12,778 nucleotides of DNA from Deltaproteobacteria bacterium UBA5205 (lineage in GTDB: Bacteria; Desulfobacterota; Syntrophorhabdia; Syntrophorhabdales; Syntrophorhabdaceae): NCBI GenBank assembly GCA_002412715.1, contig DHVP01000049.1, forward strand, positions 1-12,778, written 5' to 3'. A program made the position numbers and the translations under genes. A model generated the notes under the pieces. It was not told where the DNA came from. It saw nothing but the letters and a program-made list of their open reading frames with translations, and made no database searches. Below are positions 6,224 through 12,778 of this stretch, one piece after another. Numbering within the stretch: the stretch's first letter is position 1; each line of letters starts with the position of its first letter.

Positions 6224-7520
6224 GGTTATGGTTGGGTGCATAGCACTGCTTGTACTACTGGCACTGTTTTTTACCGGGCTTGAACTGCCCTTCTGCATGA
6301 TACTTGTCGGCTTTTCGGGATTTGCCTACCTTGTAGACTTTACGGCGGCGTCCCACATAGTGGCAAGCGACATTTACGAAACCTTCGCATCCTATGCGTA
6401 CACCGTCTTTCCCCTCTTTATCTTCATGGGTCAGATTGCCTTCGTTTCGGGTATAGCTGGAAAACTCTATGACAGCGCGTACAAGTTCTTCGGCCACATC
6501 CCCGGGGGTCTCGCGCTGGCGACCGTCGGCGGGGCCACTGCCTTCAAGGCGTTGTGCGGCTCGGCCGTCGCCACGGCAGCCACATTCTCGAACCTCGCCA
6601 TCCCCCAGATGAACCGTTACGGCTACTCGAGGACGCTAGCAACGGGGCTTGTGGCGATCGTCGGGACCCTGGGCTGTCTCATGCCCCCCACAATCTTCCT
6701 TATTATATACGGGCTGATCACGGAACAATCGATAGGCGCGCTGTTCCTCGCCGGCATCTTTCCCGGACTCGGTATAGCCTTCCTGTGGATCGTCACGATT
6801 TTTGTCTGGGCCAAACTTAACCCGAATCTGGCGCCTGGCGGCGAGAGGTCCACCTGGAAGCAAAGGTTCGCATCGCTTCCTCAGGTGGCGGTGGTTATCG
6901 GAGTCTTCCTCCTCATGATCACCGGGCTTCTCAAGGGATTCTTCACGCCCACGGAGGCGGGCGGCATCGGTGTCGCGGCGGTCCTGATTATGGTCATCGT
7001 CGGACGACAGTTGACGTTCAAGAGCTATGTGACGGCCATGGGTGAGGGTCTGCGCACCGCCTGCATGCTGCTCATGCTCATCGCCGGTTCCGCGGTTCTC
7101 GGCCACTTCATCACTGTCACCAATATTCCCATGTACATATCGGAATGGGTGATGAATCTGCCGGTCCACAAGAACGTGATCCTGGTAATAATCTTCTTCG
7201 TCTATCTCGTCGGGGGGTCCTTCATCGACGACCTTGCCTTCATGATACTGGCGACTCCTATTTTCTACCCCGCGATCCAGAAGATGGGCGTCGACCCCAT
7301 ATGGTTTGGCATCATGATCGCCATTACCGTTATGATAGGGATCGTTATTCCACCGGTCGCCTCCAATGTTTTTGTGGTGCATAAACTGACGAACACCCCC
7401 ATGTCGCAGGTCTATAAAGGGGTCGTGCCCTTCCTGGCCGGCATCGTGGTTTTCGGCGCTATACTCTTCGTATTTCCGCAGATCGCGACATGGCTTCCGC
7501 AATACCTGATGGGCAAGTGA
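6216..7520 (+). CDS. dctM: TRAP transporter large permease subunit (DctM-type)
   Basis: A 434-residue, very hydrophobic protein of normal DctM length with about a dozen membrane helices. Family sequence is clear throughout: the TYPLFIFMGQ-like VFPLFIFMGQIAFVSGIAGKLYD, then GGATAFKALCGSAVATAATFSNLAIPQMNRYGYSRTLATG, LGCLMPPTIFLIIYG, FFTPTEAGGIGV, GSFIDDLAFMILATPIFYP and IVIPPVASNVFVV. DctM forms the transport channel of the TRAP system and accepts substrate from DctP. The start overlaps the dctQ stop, with GGAGGAGAAGG just before it. Long open frames on the opposite strand inside this gene are coding shadows with no family features. Confidence 0.95.
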   Translation: MNEVMVGCIALLVLLALFFTGLELPFCMILVGFSGFAYLVDFTAASHIVASDIYETFASYAYTVFPLFIFMGQIAFVSGIAGKLYDSAYKFFGHIPGGLALATVGGATAFKALCGSAVATAATFSNLAIPQMNRYGYSRTLATGLVAIVGTLGCLMPPTIFLIIYGLITEQSIGALFLAGIFPGLGIAFLWIVTIFVWAKLNPNLAPGGERSTWKQRFASLPQVAVVIGVFLLMITGLLKGFFTPTEAGGIGVAAVLIMVIVGRQLTFKSYVTAMGEGLRTACMLLMLIAGSAVLGHFITVTNIPMYISEWVMNLPVHKNVILVIIFFVYLVGGSFIDDLAFMILATPIFYPAIQKMGVDPIWFGIMIAITVMIGIVIPPVASNVFVVHKLTNTPMSQVYKGVVPFLAGIVVFGAILFVFPQIATWLPQYLMGK

Positions 7521-7534
7521 TGGATACGGCGATA

Positions 7535-7550
7535 GGAGCGCCAATGCTCC
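7535..7550 (+). other. Intercistronic hairpin between dctM and dctP
   Basis: GGAGCG-CCAA-TGCTCC forms five Watson-Crick pairs plus one G-T pair. It lies in the 55-base gap, about 20 bases before the dctP ribosome binding site. There is no T tract, so it is not a terminator. Such hairpins can protect a processed downstream mRNA and raise the binding protein's level relative to the permease. Confidence 0.4.
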
Positions 7551-7575
7551 GAAAGAATAATCAAGGAGGTATGGA

Positions 7576-8652
7576 ATGAAAGTAAAATGGTTTTTGGTGA
7601 TGCTGGTGGCAGTTGCAGTGACGCTCACAGGTGTTTCGGCGGGCATGGCTCAGGGCAAGGATGTCATCAAGCTGAAGTTCTCCAACCCGCACCCGATGAC
7701 GTTTTCATCGGCACCGGTTATGGCGGCGTTCTGCGACGAGGTCAAGAAGCGGACGAACGGCAGGGTTGAGATCACCCACTATTCGGGCGGTACGCTGACC
7801 ACGTTCCCGAAGGCGTACGACGGAGTGGTGAGCGGTGTCTCTGACATTGGACACAGCCACATCGGCTATACCAGGGGACGTTTTCCGGTGACCGAGATAC
7901 TTGATCTGCCCGTTGGCTACACCAGCGGTTTCGTGGCCACCCACGTGAAATGGGATTACTACAAGAAGTTCAAACCCAAAGAGTGGGACAAGGTACATGT
8001 CCTCTATTTCTGGTCTGTCGGTCCCCAGATCCTTGCCACAACGAAGAAAGAAATCAAGAAGTTTGAGGATCTGAACGGCATGAAGATCCGCGGTACGGGA
8101 AGGCCCGCGGATATCATCAAGGCCATGGGCGCGACCCCCGTCGCGCTTGAGATGGGTGACGTTTACGATGCTTGCCAGAGAGGATTGCTTGACGGTGTTT
8201 ACGATGCGATGGAAATATGGAAGGGTTTCAGGCTGGGCGACGTGCTCAAATACGGTTACCTCTCGCAGCGCGGCGCGGGTTCGATATTCACCTTTTACGT
8301 AGCGATGAACAAGAGAAAATGGGATGCCCTGCCTCCGGACATCCAGAAGATCATGACGGACACGGCGGAAGAGTGGGTCGATAAGCACGCGGTGAAGACG
8401 CTTGAAGCCGACCAGGCGGGTATGGATTACCTGCTGTCAAAGGGCGGCAAGGTCATGACCCTTCCTGAGGCCGAGATCCAGAAGATGAAGAAGGCTGTCC
8501 AGCCCGTCATCGAGGACTACATGAAGTCCATGGAGGGCAAGGGCCACAAGAAAGCCGAGATGCAGGCACAATTGAACTATATCTACGAGCGCATCGATTA
8601 CTGGCACAAGCAGGAAAGACAGAGAAAGCTGAAAAGCCCATACGAGAAGTAG
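7576..8652 (+). CDS. dctP: TRAP transporter periplasmic substrate-binding protein (DctP-type)
   Basis: A 358-residue exported protein. The N-terminal signal peptide (MKVKWFLVMLVAVAVTLTG...AGMAQG, about 26 residues) directs it to the periplasm. The mature part is DctP-like: KLKFSNPHPMTF at the first strand, EVKKRTNGRVEITHYSGGTL, FEDLNGMKIRGTGRPADIIKAMGATPVAL and QRGLLDGVYDAMEIWKGFRLGDVLKYG. Arg172 in KIRGTG is at the place of the conserved arginine that binds the substrate carboxylate in this family. AAGGAGG eight bases before the ATG sets the start. It is the last gene of the transporter operon and is followed directly by a strong terminator. The ligand is not readable from sequence; the linked ligase and CoA enzymes suggest an aromatic or cyclic acid (inference). 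Confidence 0.93.
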   Translation: MKVKWFLVMLVAVAVTLTGVSAGMAQGKDVIKLKFSNPHPMTFSSAPVMAAFCDEVKKRTNGRVEITHYSGGTLTTFPKAYDGVVSGVSDIGHSHIGYTRGRFPVTEILDLPVGYTSGFVATHVKWDYYKKFKPKEWDKVHVLYFWSVGPQILATTKKEIKKFEDLNGMKIRGTGRPADIIKAMGATPVALEMGDVYDACQRGLLDGVYDAMEIWKGFRLGDVLKYGYLSQRGAGSIFTFYVAMNKRKWDALPPDIQKIMTDTAEEWVDKHAVKTLEADQAGMDYLLSKGGKVMTLPEAEIQKMKKAVQPVIEDYMKSMEGKGHKKAEMQAQLNYIYERIDYWHKQERQRKLKSPYEK

Positions 8653-8675
8653 CGACGTCCTCTATGAATCTCCAG

Positions 8676-8709
8676 GGGGGAGGGGCCTGCAAGCTCTTCC
8701 CCCTTTTTT
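8676..8709 (+). terminator. Strong Rho-independent terminator after dctP
   Basis: GGGGGAGGGGC (8676-8686), loop CTGCAA, GCTCTTCCCCC (8693-8703): an 11-base-pair stem with two G-U pairs, followed at once by six T residues. It ends the dctQMP transcript and separates it from the hydratase operon. Confidence 0.9.
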
Positions 8710-8934
8710 GCCCCATTGGCTGAAACGGTGAACTACCTTTTGCGTCTGATCCCGGGTAAACATGTCTTTCGCATCCGAGTTGTTATTCCAGTACATGAAC
8801 TATGAGGTCACGACATGACTCTCGGGCTTCGATGTGGAACCGGTTACCGGATCACAATAATGTCGGCCAGAGGCAAAAAATATGAGGACATCTTGCTGAA
8901 AGTAAACTGGAAAACAAACTTTTACGAAATATTC
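8710..8934. other. Intergenic region before the hydratase operon
   Basis: No gene is supported. A 37-codon frame (8860-8973) runs through the promoter without a ribosome binding site. The one notable site is ATGTGGAAC (8832-8840), followed by CGGTT so that AACCGGTT (8838-8845) is palindromic. The same nine bases occur in the TRAP leader at 5581-5589. Hence this stretch may hold an upstream regulator site. Confidence 0.35.
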
Positions 8935-8962
8935 TTGACAATATTTCTCTGTGTGATATATT
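8935..8962 (+). promoter_or_regulatory. Sigma-70 promoter of the hydratase-reductase-ligase operon
   Basis: TTGACA (8935-8940), a 16-base spacer and TATATT (8957-8962), about 37 bases before the chosen start codon. The -35 is a consensus match and the -10 differs at one base. The palindrome at 8960-8976 overlaps the end of the -10 and the expected transcription start. Confidence 0.7.
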
Positions 8963-8976
8963 TCATTACATGAAAT
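8960..8976. promoter_or_regulatory. Candidate IclR operator at the hydratase promoter
   Basis: ATTTCAT-TAC-ATGAAAT is a perfect palindrome with seven-base arms and a three-base centre. Its position over the transcription start is typical of a repressor site. The near-identical copy before the IclR gene (5401-5417) makes that protein the likely ligand (inference). Confidence 0.65.
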
Positions 8977-8998
8977 CAGCTTCCATGAGGTGAAACAG

Positions 8999-9778
8999 AT
9001 GGACGAACAAGACATCCTATACACGAAGCAAGATTCCATCGCATTTATCACTATCAACCGGGTCGAGGCCCTCAACGCATTAAACAACAGTGTATTGACC
9101 AAACTGGACAGGATTCTCGATGACATCGAGCATGATGATGCCGTAATCGTCGCCGTTATCACCGGCGCCGGAAAAAAGGCCTTTATAGCGGGAGCCGATG
9201 TAAGGGAGATAAAGGAGGCGGGCTCCGGAAGAACCGCCTTCATCACCGGGGGTCACCGTACCATCCATAAGATAAAGACGACAAGCAAGGTCACGATCGC
9301 CGCCATCAACGGTTATGCGCTGGGCGGGGGGTGCGAGCTTGCGTTGATGTGCGATTTCAGAGTCGCCGCCGAAAATGCAAAACTGGGACTTCCCGAGGCA
9401 GGACTTGGAGTAATGGCCGGCTACGGCGGCACGCAGCTTCTGCCGAGAATCGTAGGCCCCGGCAGGGCTAAATACATGATCCTGACGGGCGCCATACTGA
9501 CTGCCCGTGAGGCATTTGAATTCGGGCTTGTCGACAAGGTTTCTTCGCCGGAGAGCCTCATGGAAGAGGTGACGGGTCTGGCGCAGAAGATAGCGGCAAG
9601 CGGTCCGCTCTCCATCAAGGGAAGCAAGGAGGCCATCGATCGGGGCCTAGCGGTGTCCCTGGAAGAGGGTCTCAAGATCGAATTGGAGATATACGACAAA
9701 GTGGCAAACTCAGAGGATGCGGAGAACGGTTTGTCCGCGTTCCTGGAAAAAAGAAAGCCTGTGTTTAGAGGCAAGTGA
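8999..9778 (+). CDS. Enoyl-CoA hydratase (crotonase family)
   Basis: A 259-residue crotonase, normal length for the family. FIAGADVREI (residues 62-71) and GGGCELALMCD (109-119) are the oxyanion-hole and active-site segments. Glu113 (GGGCE) and Glu133 (GLPEAGLG) match, at the correct 20-residue spacing, the two catalytic glutamates of classical enoyl-CoA hydratases (144 and 164 in the rat enzyme), so hydration of a trans-2-enoyl-CoA is plausible. YGGTQLLPRIVG and AREAFEFGLVDKV are also typical. I chose ATG at 8999 over GTG at 8990 because AGGTGA lies at a suitable distance before ATG and overlaps the GTG. First gene of the second operon, under a palindrome-bearing promoter. The substrate may be straight-chain or a cyclic dienoyl/enoyl-CoA; sequence alone cannot tell. 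Confidence 0.92.
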   Translation: MDEQDILYTKQDSIAFITINRVEALNALNNSVLTKLDRILDDIEHDDAVIVAVITGAGKKAFIAGADVREIKEAGSGRTAFITGGHRTIHKIKTTSKVTIAAINGYALGGGCELALMCDFRVAAENAKLGLPEAGLGVMAGYGGTQLLPRIVGPGRAKYMILTGAILTAREAFEFGLVDKVSSPESLMEEVTGLAQKIAASGPLSIKGSKEAIDRGLAVSLEEGLKIELEIYDKVANSEDAENGLSAFLEKRKPVFRGK

Positions 9779-9819
9779 TTGACCGGCTGCAGGCAACTAA
9801 CGAAAGTAGGAGGAGCACA

Positions 9820-11007
9820 ATGAGTTATACGAATCTGTTCTCACCAGTTACTTTGAGAGGCGTGACATTCCCCAACAGGATCCACAGGACATCCATGGTG
9901 TCGGGTCTTACGACTGAGGATGGAATGGTCACCGATGAGCTGATCAAGCGGTATATAAGAGAGGCAAAAGGCGGCGTAGGTTCCATCGTTGTGGAAGCGG
10001 CCGTGATCATCTCCTCGAAAAGCCCTTTTAACCTGAGGATCAGCAGCGACGAATACGTGCCGGGCCTGACGAAACTCGTGGCGGCAATGCGTGAAGCAAA
10101 CAAGGAAGTAAAGATCGGCGTCCAGATCATGCAGCATCTCAAACTCGCAAAGAGCGGCTGGAGACAGAAAGTTGAAGATTTCAAGACCGAAGAACTTCCG
10201 AAGATTGTGGAAGATCACGTCGCGGCGGCAAAACGCGCCATGGCAGCCGGCTTCGATTTCATTGAAATCCACATGGCACACGCTTACGTGCTTTCATCCT
10301 TCCTCTCGCTGTGCAACACGAGAACCGATGGTTATGGCGGCAACAGCCTGAACAACAGGATGAAACTTCCCATCGAGGTCTATCAGGCGGTTCGCAAGAC
10401 AGTCGGCGAGAACTTCCCTCTTGGTGTACGGATCAACGGTGAAGACTTCTGTATCCCCGGCAGCACCCTTATGCAGAGCACCAGGATTGCGAAAAAATTC
10501 GCGGAACTTGGCGCGGACTACATCAGCGTATCGGCAGGAAGCCGCTTTGAAGACGCCGTCACACCGGCGGAAGGCAACCCTCCCGACCCGATGTCAGGTT
10601 ACAGCGGACACCGTATGAGCCCGATGTACTGGTGGCCGGACGGAACGCACGTATTTCTGTCAGATGCCATCAAGAAGACCGTCAACGATGCAGGCTACAA
10701 GACCCCCGTCATTATCGCCGGTAAGATCCGCGATCCGAAACATGCGGAAGAGATACTTGCCGAGGGCAAGGCAGACATCGTCGGCCTCTGCCGCGCGCTT
10801 CTTTGCGACCCCGACTGGCCGATAAAGGCGAAGGAAGGTAGAGACAAGGAGATCGTGAAATGTGCGGCCTGCAACTGGTGCCTCGAGGCCGACTCACGGT
10901 ACGAACAGGTCAAGTGCGTCCGCTACCCCGACGGCTACACCAGCGCACCCGAGCCTTTCCTGCCGAAGATGGCAAAACCCGGCGCGATCAAGCAAGAGCA
11001 GGAATAA
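9820..11007 (+). CDS. FMN and Fe-S ene-reductase (OYE / 2,4-dienoyl-CoA reductase type), single barrel domain
   Basis: A 395-residue old-yellow-enzyme-like TIM barrel: LFSPVTLRGVTFPNRIHRTSM at the start, IEIHMAHAYVLSSFLS (H151, H154, Y156 in the active-site segment), NTRTDGYGGNSLNNR, and VIIAGKIRDPKHAEEILAEGKADIVGLCRALLCDPDW near the flavin phosphate site. A C-terminal cysteine cluster follows, C348-x2-C351-x2-C354-x11-C366, the position of the 4Fe-4S site of dienoyl-CoA reductase and trimethylamine dehydrogenase (usually Cx2Cx3Cx11C, so one residue shorter here). Those relatives continue with FAD/NAD(P)-binding domains to about 670 residues. This protein stops soon after the cluster and must receive electrons from a partner. 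ATG at 9820 is set by AGGAGG; an earlier GTG at 9775 overlaps the hydratase stop but lacks one. It probably reduces a C=C bond of an acyl-CoA (inference). Confidence 0.88.
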   Translation: MSYTNLFSPVTLRGVTFPNRIHRTSMVSGLTTEDGMVTDELIKRYIREAKGGVGSIVVEAAVIISSKSPFNLRISSDEYVPGLTKLVAAMREANKEVKIGVQIMQHLKLAKSGWRQKVEDFKTEELPKIVEDHVAAAKRAMAAGFDFIEIHMAHAYVLSSFLSLCNTRTDGYGGNSLNNRMKLPIEVYQAVRKTVGENFPLGVRINGEDFCIPGSTLMQSTRIAKKFAELGADYISVSAGSRFEDAVTPAEGNPPDPMSGYSGHRMSPMYWWPDGTHVFLSDAIKKTVNDAGYKTPVIIAGKIRDPKHAEEILAEGKADIVGLCRALLCDPDWPIKAKEGRDKEIVKCAACNWCLEADSRYEQVKCVRYPDGYTSAPEPFLPKMAKPGAIKQEQE

Positions 11008-11037
11008 AGCCGGTCCAAAGTCGAAAGGGGCATAGAG

Positions 11038-12681
11038 ATGAGCACACCCACATATCCTAAACATAAAAAGAAAGACGCGGACAACTATAGCAAACATGGC
11101 TGGTGGACGGGCGTAACGCTTGGCGACGTCATCGACAAGACCGCGGATGTTTTTCCGAACAAAGAAGCGGTCATCGACGACAGGGTCAGACTTACGTTCT
11201 CGGAGCTTCGCGCCAACGTCGACAAACTGGCCCTGGGCCTCCTCGAGATAGGGATCAAGAAGGGTGACGCGGTGCTTCTGCAGCTTCCGAACTGGGCCGA
11301 GTACGTCTATTCGTATTTTGCGATGCAGAAAATCGGCGCCATCCCCGTCATCCTCATCAGCGGCTACAAACAGCTCGAGGTCGGGCATCTTGCAAAACTG
11401 ACCCAGGCAAAGGCATGGATCGTGCCTGAGAAATACAGAAAGATAGACTATACATCGTTCATGGGAGATGTCAGGGCCGCCAACCCGCAGCTCAAGAACA
11501 TGATATTCGTGAGATCCGACAACAAGGCCGGAGGCGATGTGATAAACTTCGAGAGCCTTCTGGATCGTGAAGTGAGCAGCCAGGACAAGAAGAGGCTGGA
11601 GCTGGCAAAGCCCCTGCCAACCGATGTCTGCCACGTCGTTCCGTCGGGCGGCACCACCGGTCTTCCCAAGGGCATTCCAAGAACACACAACGACTACATC
11701 TGCAACGTGGAATATCTCCACAAAGGGTGGGAAATGAACACCACCGACGCGTGCCTCGTGATCGTCCCCGTCGGGCATAACCTTGCGGTCCTCAATGTCG
11801 TGGGGTCACTGCTCTTCGCTTACAAACTGGTCCTGTCAGATTCGACACGGCCGGGGGACATCTGCAAAATGATCCAGGATGAAAAAGTTACCTATATGCC
11901 GAGCGTGCCGAGCCTCGTCAGGCGCATCATGGAAGCCCCGGAGATCGGCGATTTCGACCTAACGTCGCTCAGGAAGATCTCGGCCGGCGGAGAACCCAGT
12001 ACACCCGATCTGATCATGGAGGTCTACAGGAAGCTTCATTGCACATATATAAATGAGTTCGGGATGACGGAGGGCCTCCTGTGCAGGTCCACCCTGACCG
12101 ACGATATCGAAACCATCTGCACCACCGTCGGAAAGGCGACATGCCCCTACGACGAGGTAAGGATCATCGACCGCGAGGGCAAGAGACTCCCCGCAGGAGT
12201 TGATGGTGAGCTTGCCGCAAAGGGCCCGGGCATTTTCGCGGGCTACCTCCTCGCTCCCGGTGCGAAGGACTCCAGCTTTACGAAAGACGGGTTCTTCAGG
12301 ACCGGCGACCAGGCACAGATGGACGTATCCGGATATATCAAGATAACCGGAAGGATCAAGGACATAATCATACGCGGCGGGGAGAATATCAGCCCTGCCC
12401 AGGTTGAGGAGATACTCTGCAGCCACAAAGAGATAGCCGACGCGGCGGTCATTGGTGTGCCCGATAAAGATCTGGGCGAAAGAGTCTGTGCGTTTGTGCG
12501 GCTGGTCCCGGGTGCGAAACTGACCCCTGAGGCAATAGTGGAGTACATGGAGGCAAGCGGTGCCTCGAAACTGCTGGTCCCGGAAAGGTTCGAGTTTGTA
12601 GACGGCTTTCCGATGACTCAGGCCGGAAAGCACGATAAGAAAGTCCTGAAAAAGGAGCTCATAGCCCGGTTGGGACTTTAA
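11038..12681 (+). CDS. Acid-AMP/CoA ligase, EntE/DhbE-like (ANL superfamily)
   Basis: A 547-residue adenylate-forming enzyme of normal length. Core motifs are all visible: PSGGTTGLPKG (202-212, phosphate loop), NEFGMTEG (339-346), RTGD (421-424), GRIKDIIIRGGENI (438-451, hinge and C-terminal domain) and the catalytic lysine K531 in AGKHDKK. The N-terminal YSKHGWWTGVTLGDVIDKTA resembles the opening of 2,3-dihydroxybenzoate and salicylate-type ligases. His247-Asn248 (VPVGHN) matches the HN whose Asn contacts the aryl substrate in DhbE. This favours a benzoate-like acid, activated by ATP to acyl-AMP and probably transferred to CoA given the neighbours. No carrier-protein gene of a siderophore pathway is seen. 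AAAGGGG precedes ATG, and the gap from the reductase gene is 30 bases, so it is co-transcribed. Substrate unproven. Confidence 0.9.
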   Translation: MSTPTYPKHKKKDADNYSKHGWWTGVTLGDVIDKTADVFPNKEAVIDDRVRLTFSELRANVDKLALGLLEIGIKKGDAVLLQLPNWAEYVYSYFAMQKIGAIPVILISGYKQLEVGHLAKLTQAKAWIVPEKYRKIDYTSFMGDVRAANPQLKNMIFVRSDNKAGGDVINFESLLDREVSSQDKKRLELAKPLPTDVCHVVPSGGTTGLPKGIPRTHNDYICNVEYLHKGWEMNTTDACLVIVPVGHNLAVLNVVGSLLFAYKLVLSDSTRPGDICKMIQDEKVTYMPSVPSLVRRIMEAPEIGDFDLTSLRKISAGGEPSTPDLIMEVYRKLHCTYINEFGMTEGLLCRSTLTDDIETICTTVGKATCPYDEVRIIDREGKRLPAGVDGELAAKGPGIFAGYLLAPGAKDSSFTKDGFFRTGDQAQMDVSGYIKITGRIKDIIIRGGENISPAQVEEILCSHKEIADAAVIGVPDKDLGERVCAFVRLVPGAKLTPEAIVEYMEASGASKLLVPERFEFVDGFPMTQAGKHDKKVLKKELIARLGL

Positions 12682-12738
12682 TGGAAGAATGCAAAGAATA
12701 ATCTTTAGGAAGTATGAAACCCCGGAGGTGATCTCCCT

Positions 12739-12778
12739 ATGACGAACAATGTAAAGAAAGTAATCACCGACTGCACCC
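12739..12778 (+). CDS. Start of a further operon gene (cut by right edge)
   Basis: A near-perfect Shine-Dalgarno GGAGGTGATC precedes ATG at 12739, and the frame MTNNVKKVITDCT is open to the window end. Thirteen residues are too few to name a family. It lies about 57 bases after the ligase on the same strand with no terminator between, so it should belong to the same operon. Confidence 0.65.
   Translation, partial: MTNNVKKVITDCT

Noticed and set aside
6636..7646. A 336-codon minus-strand frame inside dctM
   Set aside because: It is antisense to a strongly supported DctM, rich in His, Asp and Arg as expected from reading a membrane protein gene backwards, and has no family features.
8860..8973. 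A 37-codon plus-strand frame ending in a hydrophobic segment, upstream of the hydratase gene
   Set aside because: It has no Shine-Dalgarno sequence, and it runs through the -35, -10 and operator of the downstream promoter; the hydrophobic residues come from AT-rich promoter DNA.
10894..11778. A 294-codon minus-strand frame across the reductase-ligase junction
   Set aside because: It is a coding shadow of two confidently identified genes and spans their intergenic gap.
1..12778. CRISPR arrays, tRNA or rRNA genes
   Set aside because: No regularly spaced direct repeats and no tRNA- or rRNA-like segments were seen on either strand.

Overview
The window looks like part of the genome of an anaerobic, Gram-negative bacterium, possibly a syntrophic or sulfate-reducing deltaproteobacterium (Desulfobacterota). 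That guess rests on protein style and on the gene combination: a TRAP transporter, an IclR regulator, CoA-ester chemistry and an Fe-S ene-reductase with no dioxygenase. No rRNA or other taxonomic marker is present, so it is inference. The window has two very different halves.

Left half (about 1-4530) is accessory DNA, partly AT-rich. It holds: the possible start of an exported protein running off the left edge; a large membrane-anchored TPR protein (281-2017, minus); an N-terminal fragment of an OLD/AAA-type ATPase (2179-2814, minus) bracketed by a short inverted repeat; a 3'-end remnant of an IS110/IS1111-type element on the minus strand (about 2997-3478); and, joined directly to it, the 3' portion of an IS256-family transposase gene (3472-4271, plus) with a frameshift and a probable surviving right terminal repeat. 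No complete mobile element remains. It reads as a graveyard of successive insertions and deletions.

Right half (about 4535-12778) is a well-kept, more GC-rich catabolic cluster. A divergent IclR-type regulator (minus) faces a dctQ-dctM-dctP TRAP transporter operon that ends in a strong intrinsic terminator. A second plus-strand operon follows: enoyl-CoA hydratase, an old-yellow-enzyme-type reductase with a C-terminal Fe-S cluster, an EntE/DhbE-like acid ligase, and the first codons of another gene. A simple model is that the TRAP system imports an organic (perhaps aromatic) acid, the ligase activates it as acyl-AMP and then CoA thioester, the reductase reduces a ring or conjugated double bond, and the hydratase adds water ahead of later beta-oxidation-like steps.

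The best regulatory signal is a shared palindrome, ATTTCAT-N3-ATGAAAT. It is perfect over the start region of the hydratase promoter (8960-8976), near-perfect upstream of the regulator (5401-5417), and present as a half-site at the same distance from the predicted -10 of the transporter promoter (5563-5569). This suggests that the IclR protein controls itself and both operons. The cluster is the most biologically interesting part of the window; its substrate cannot be read from sequence alone.
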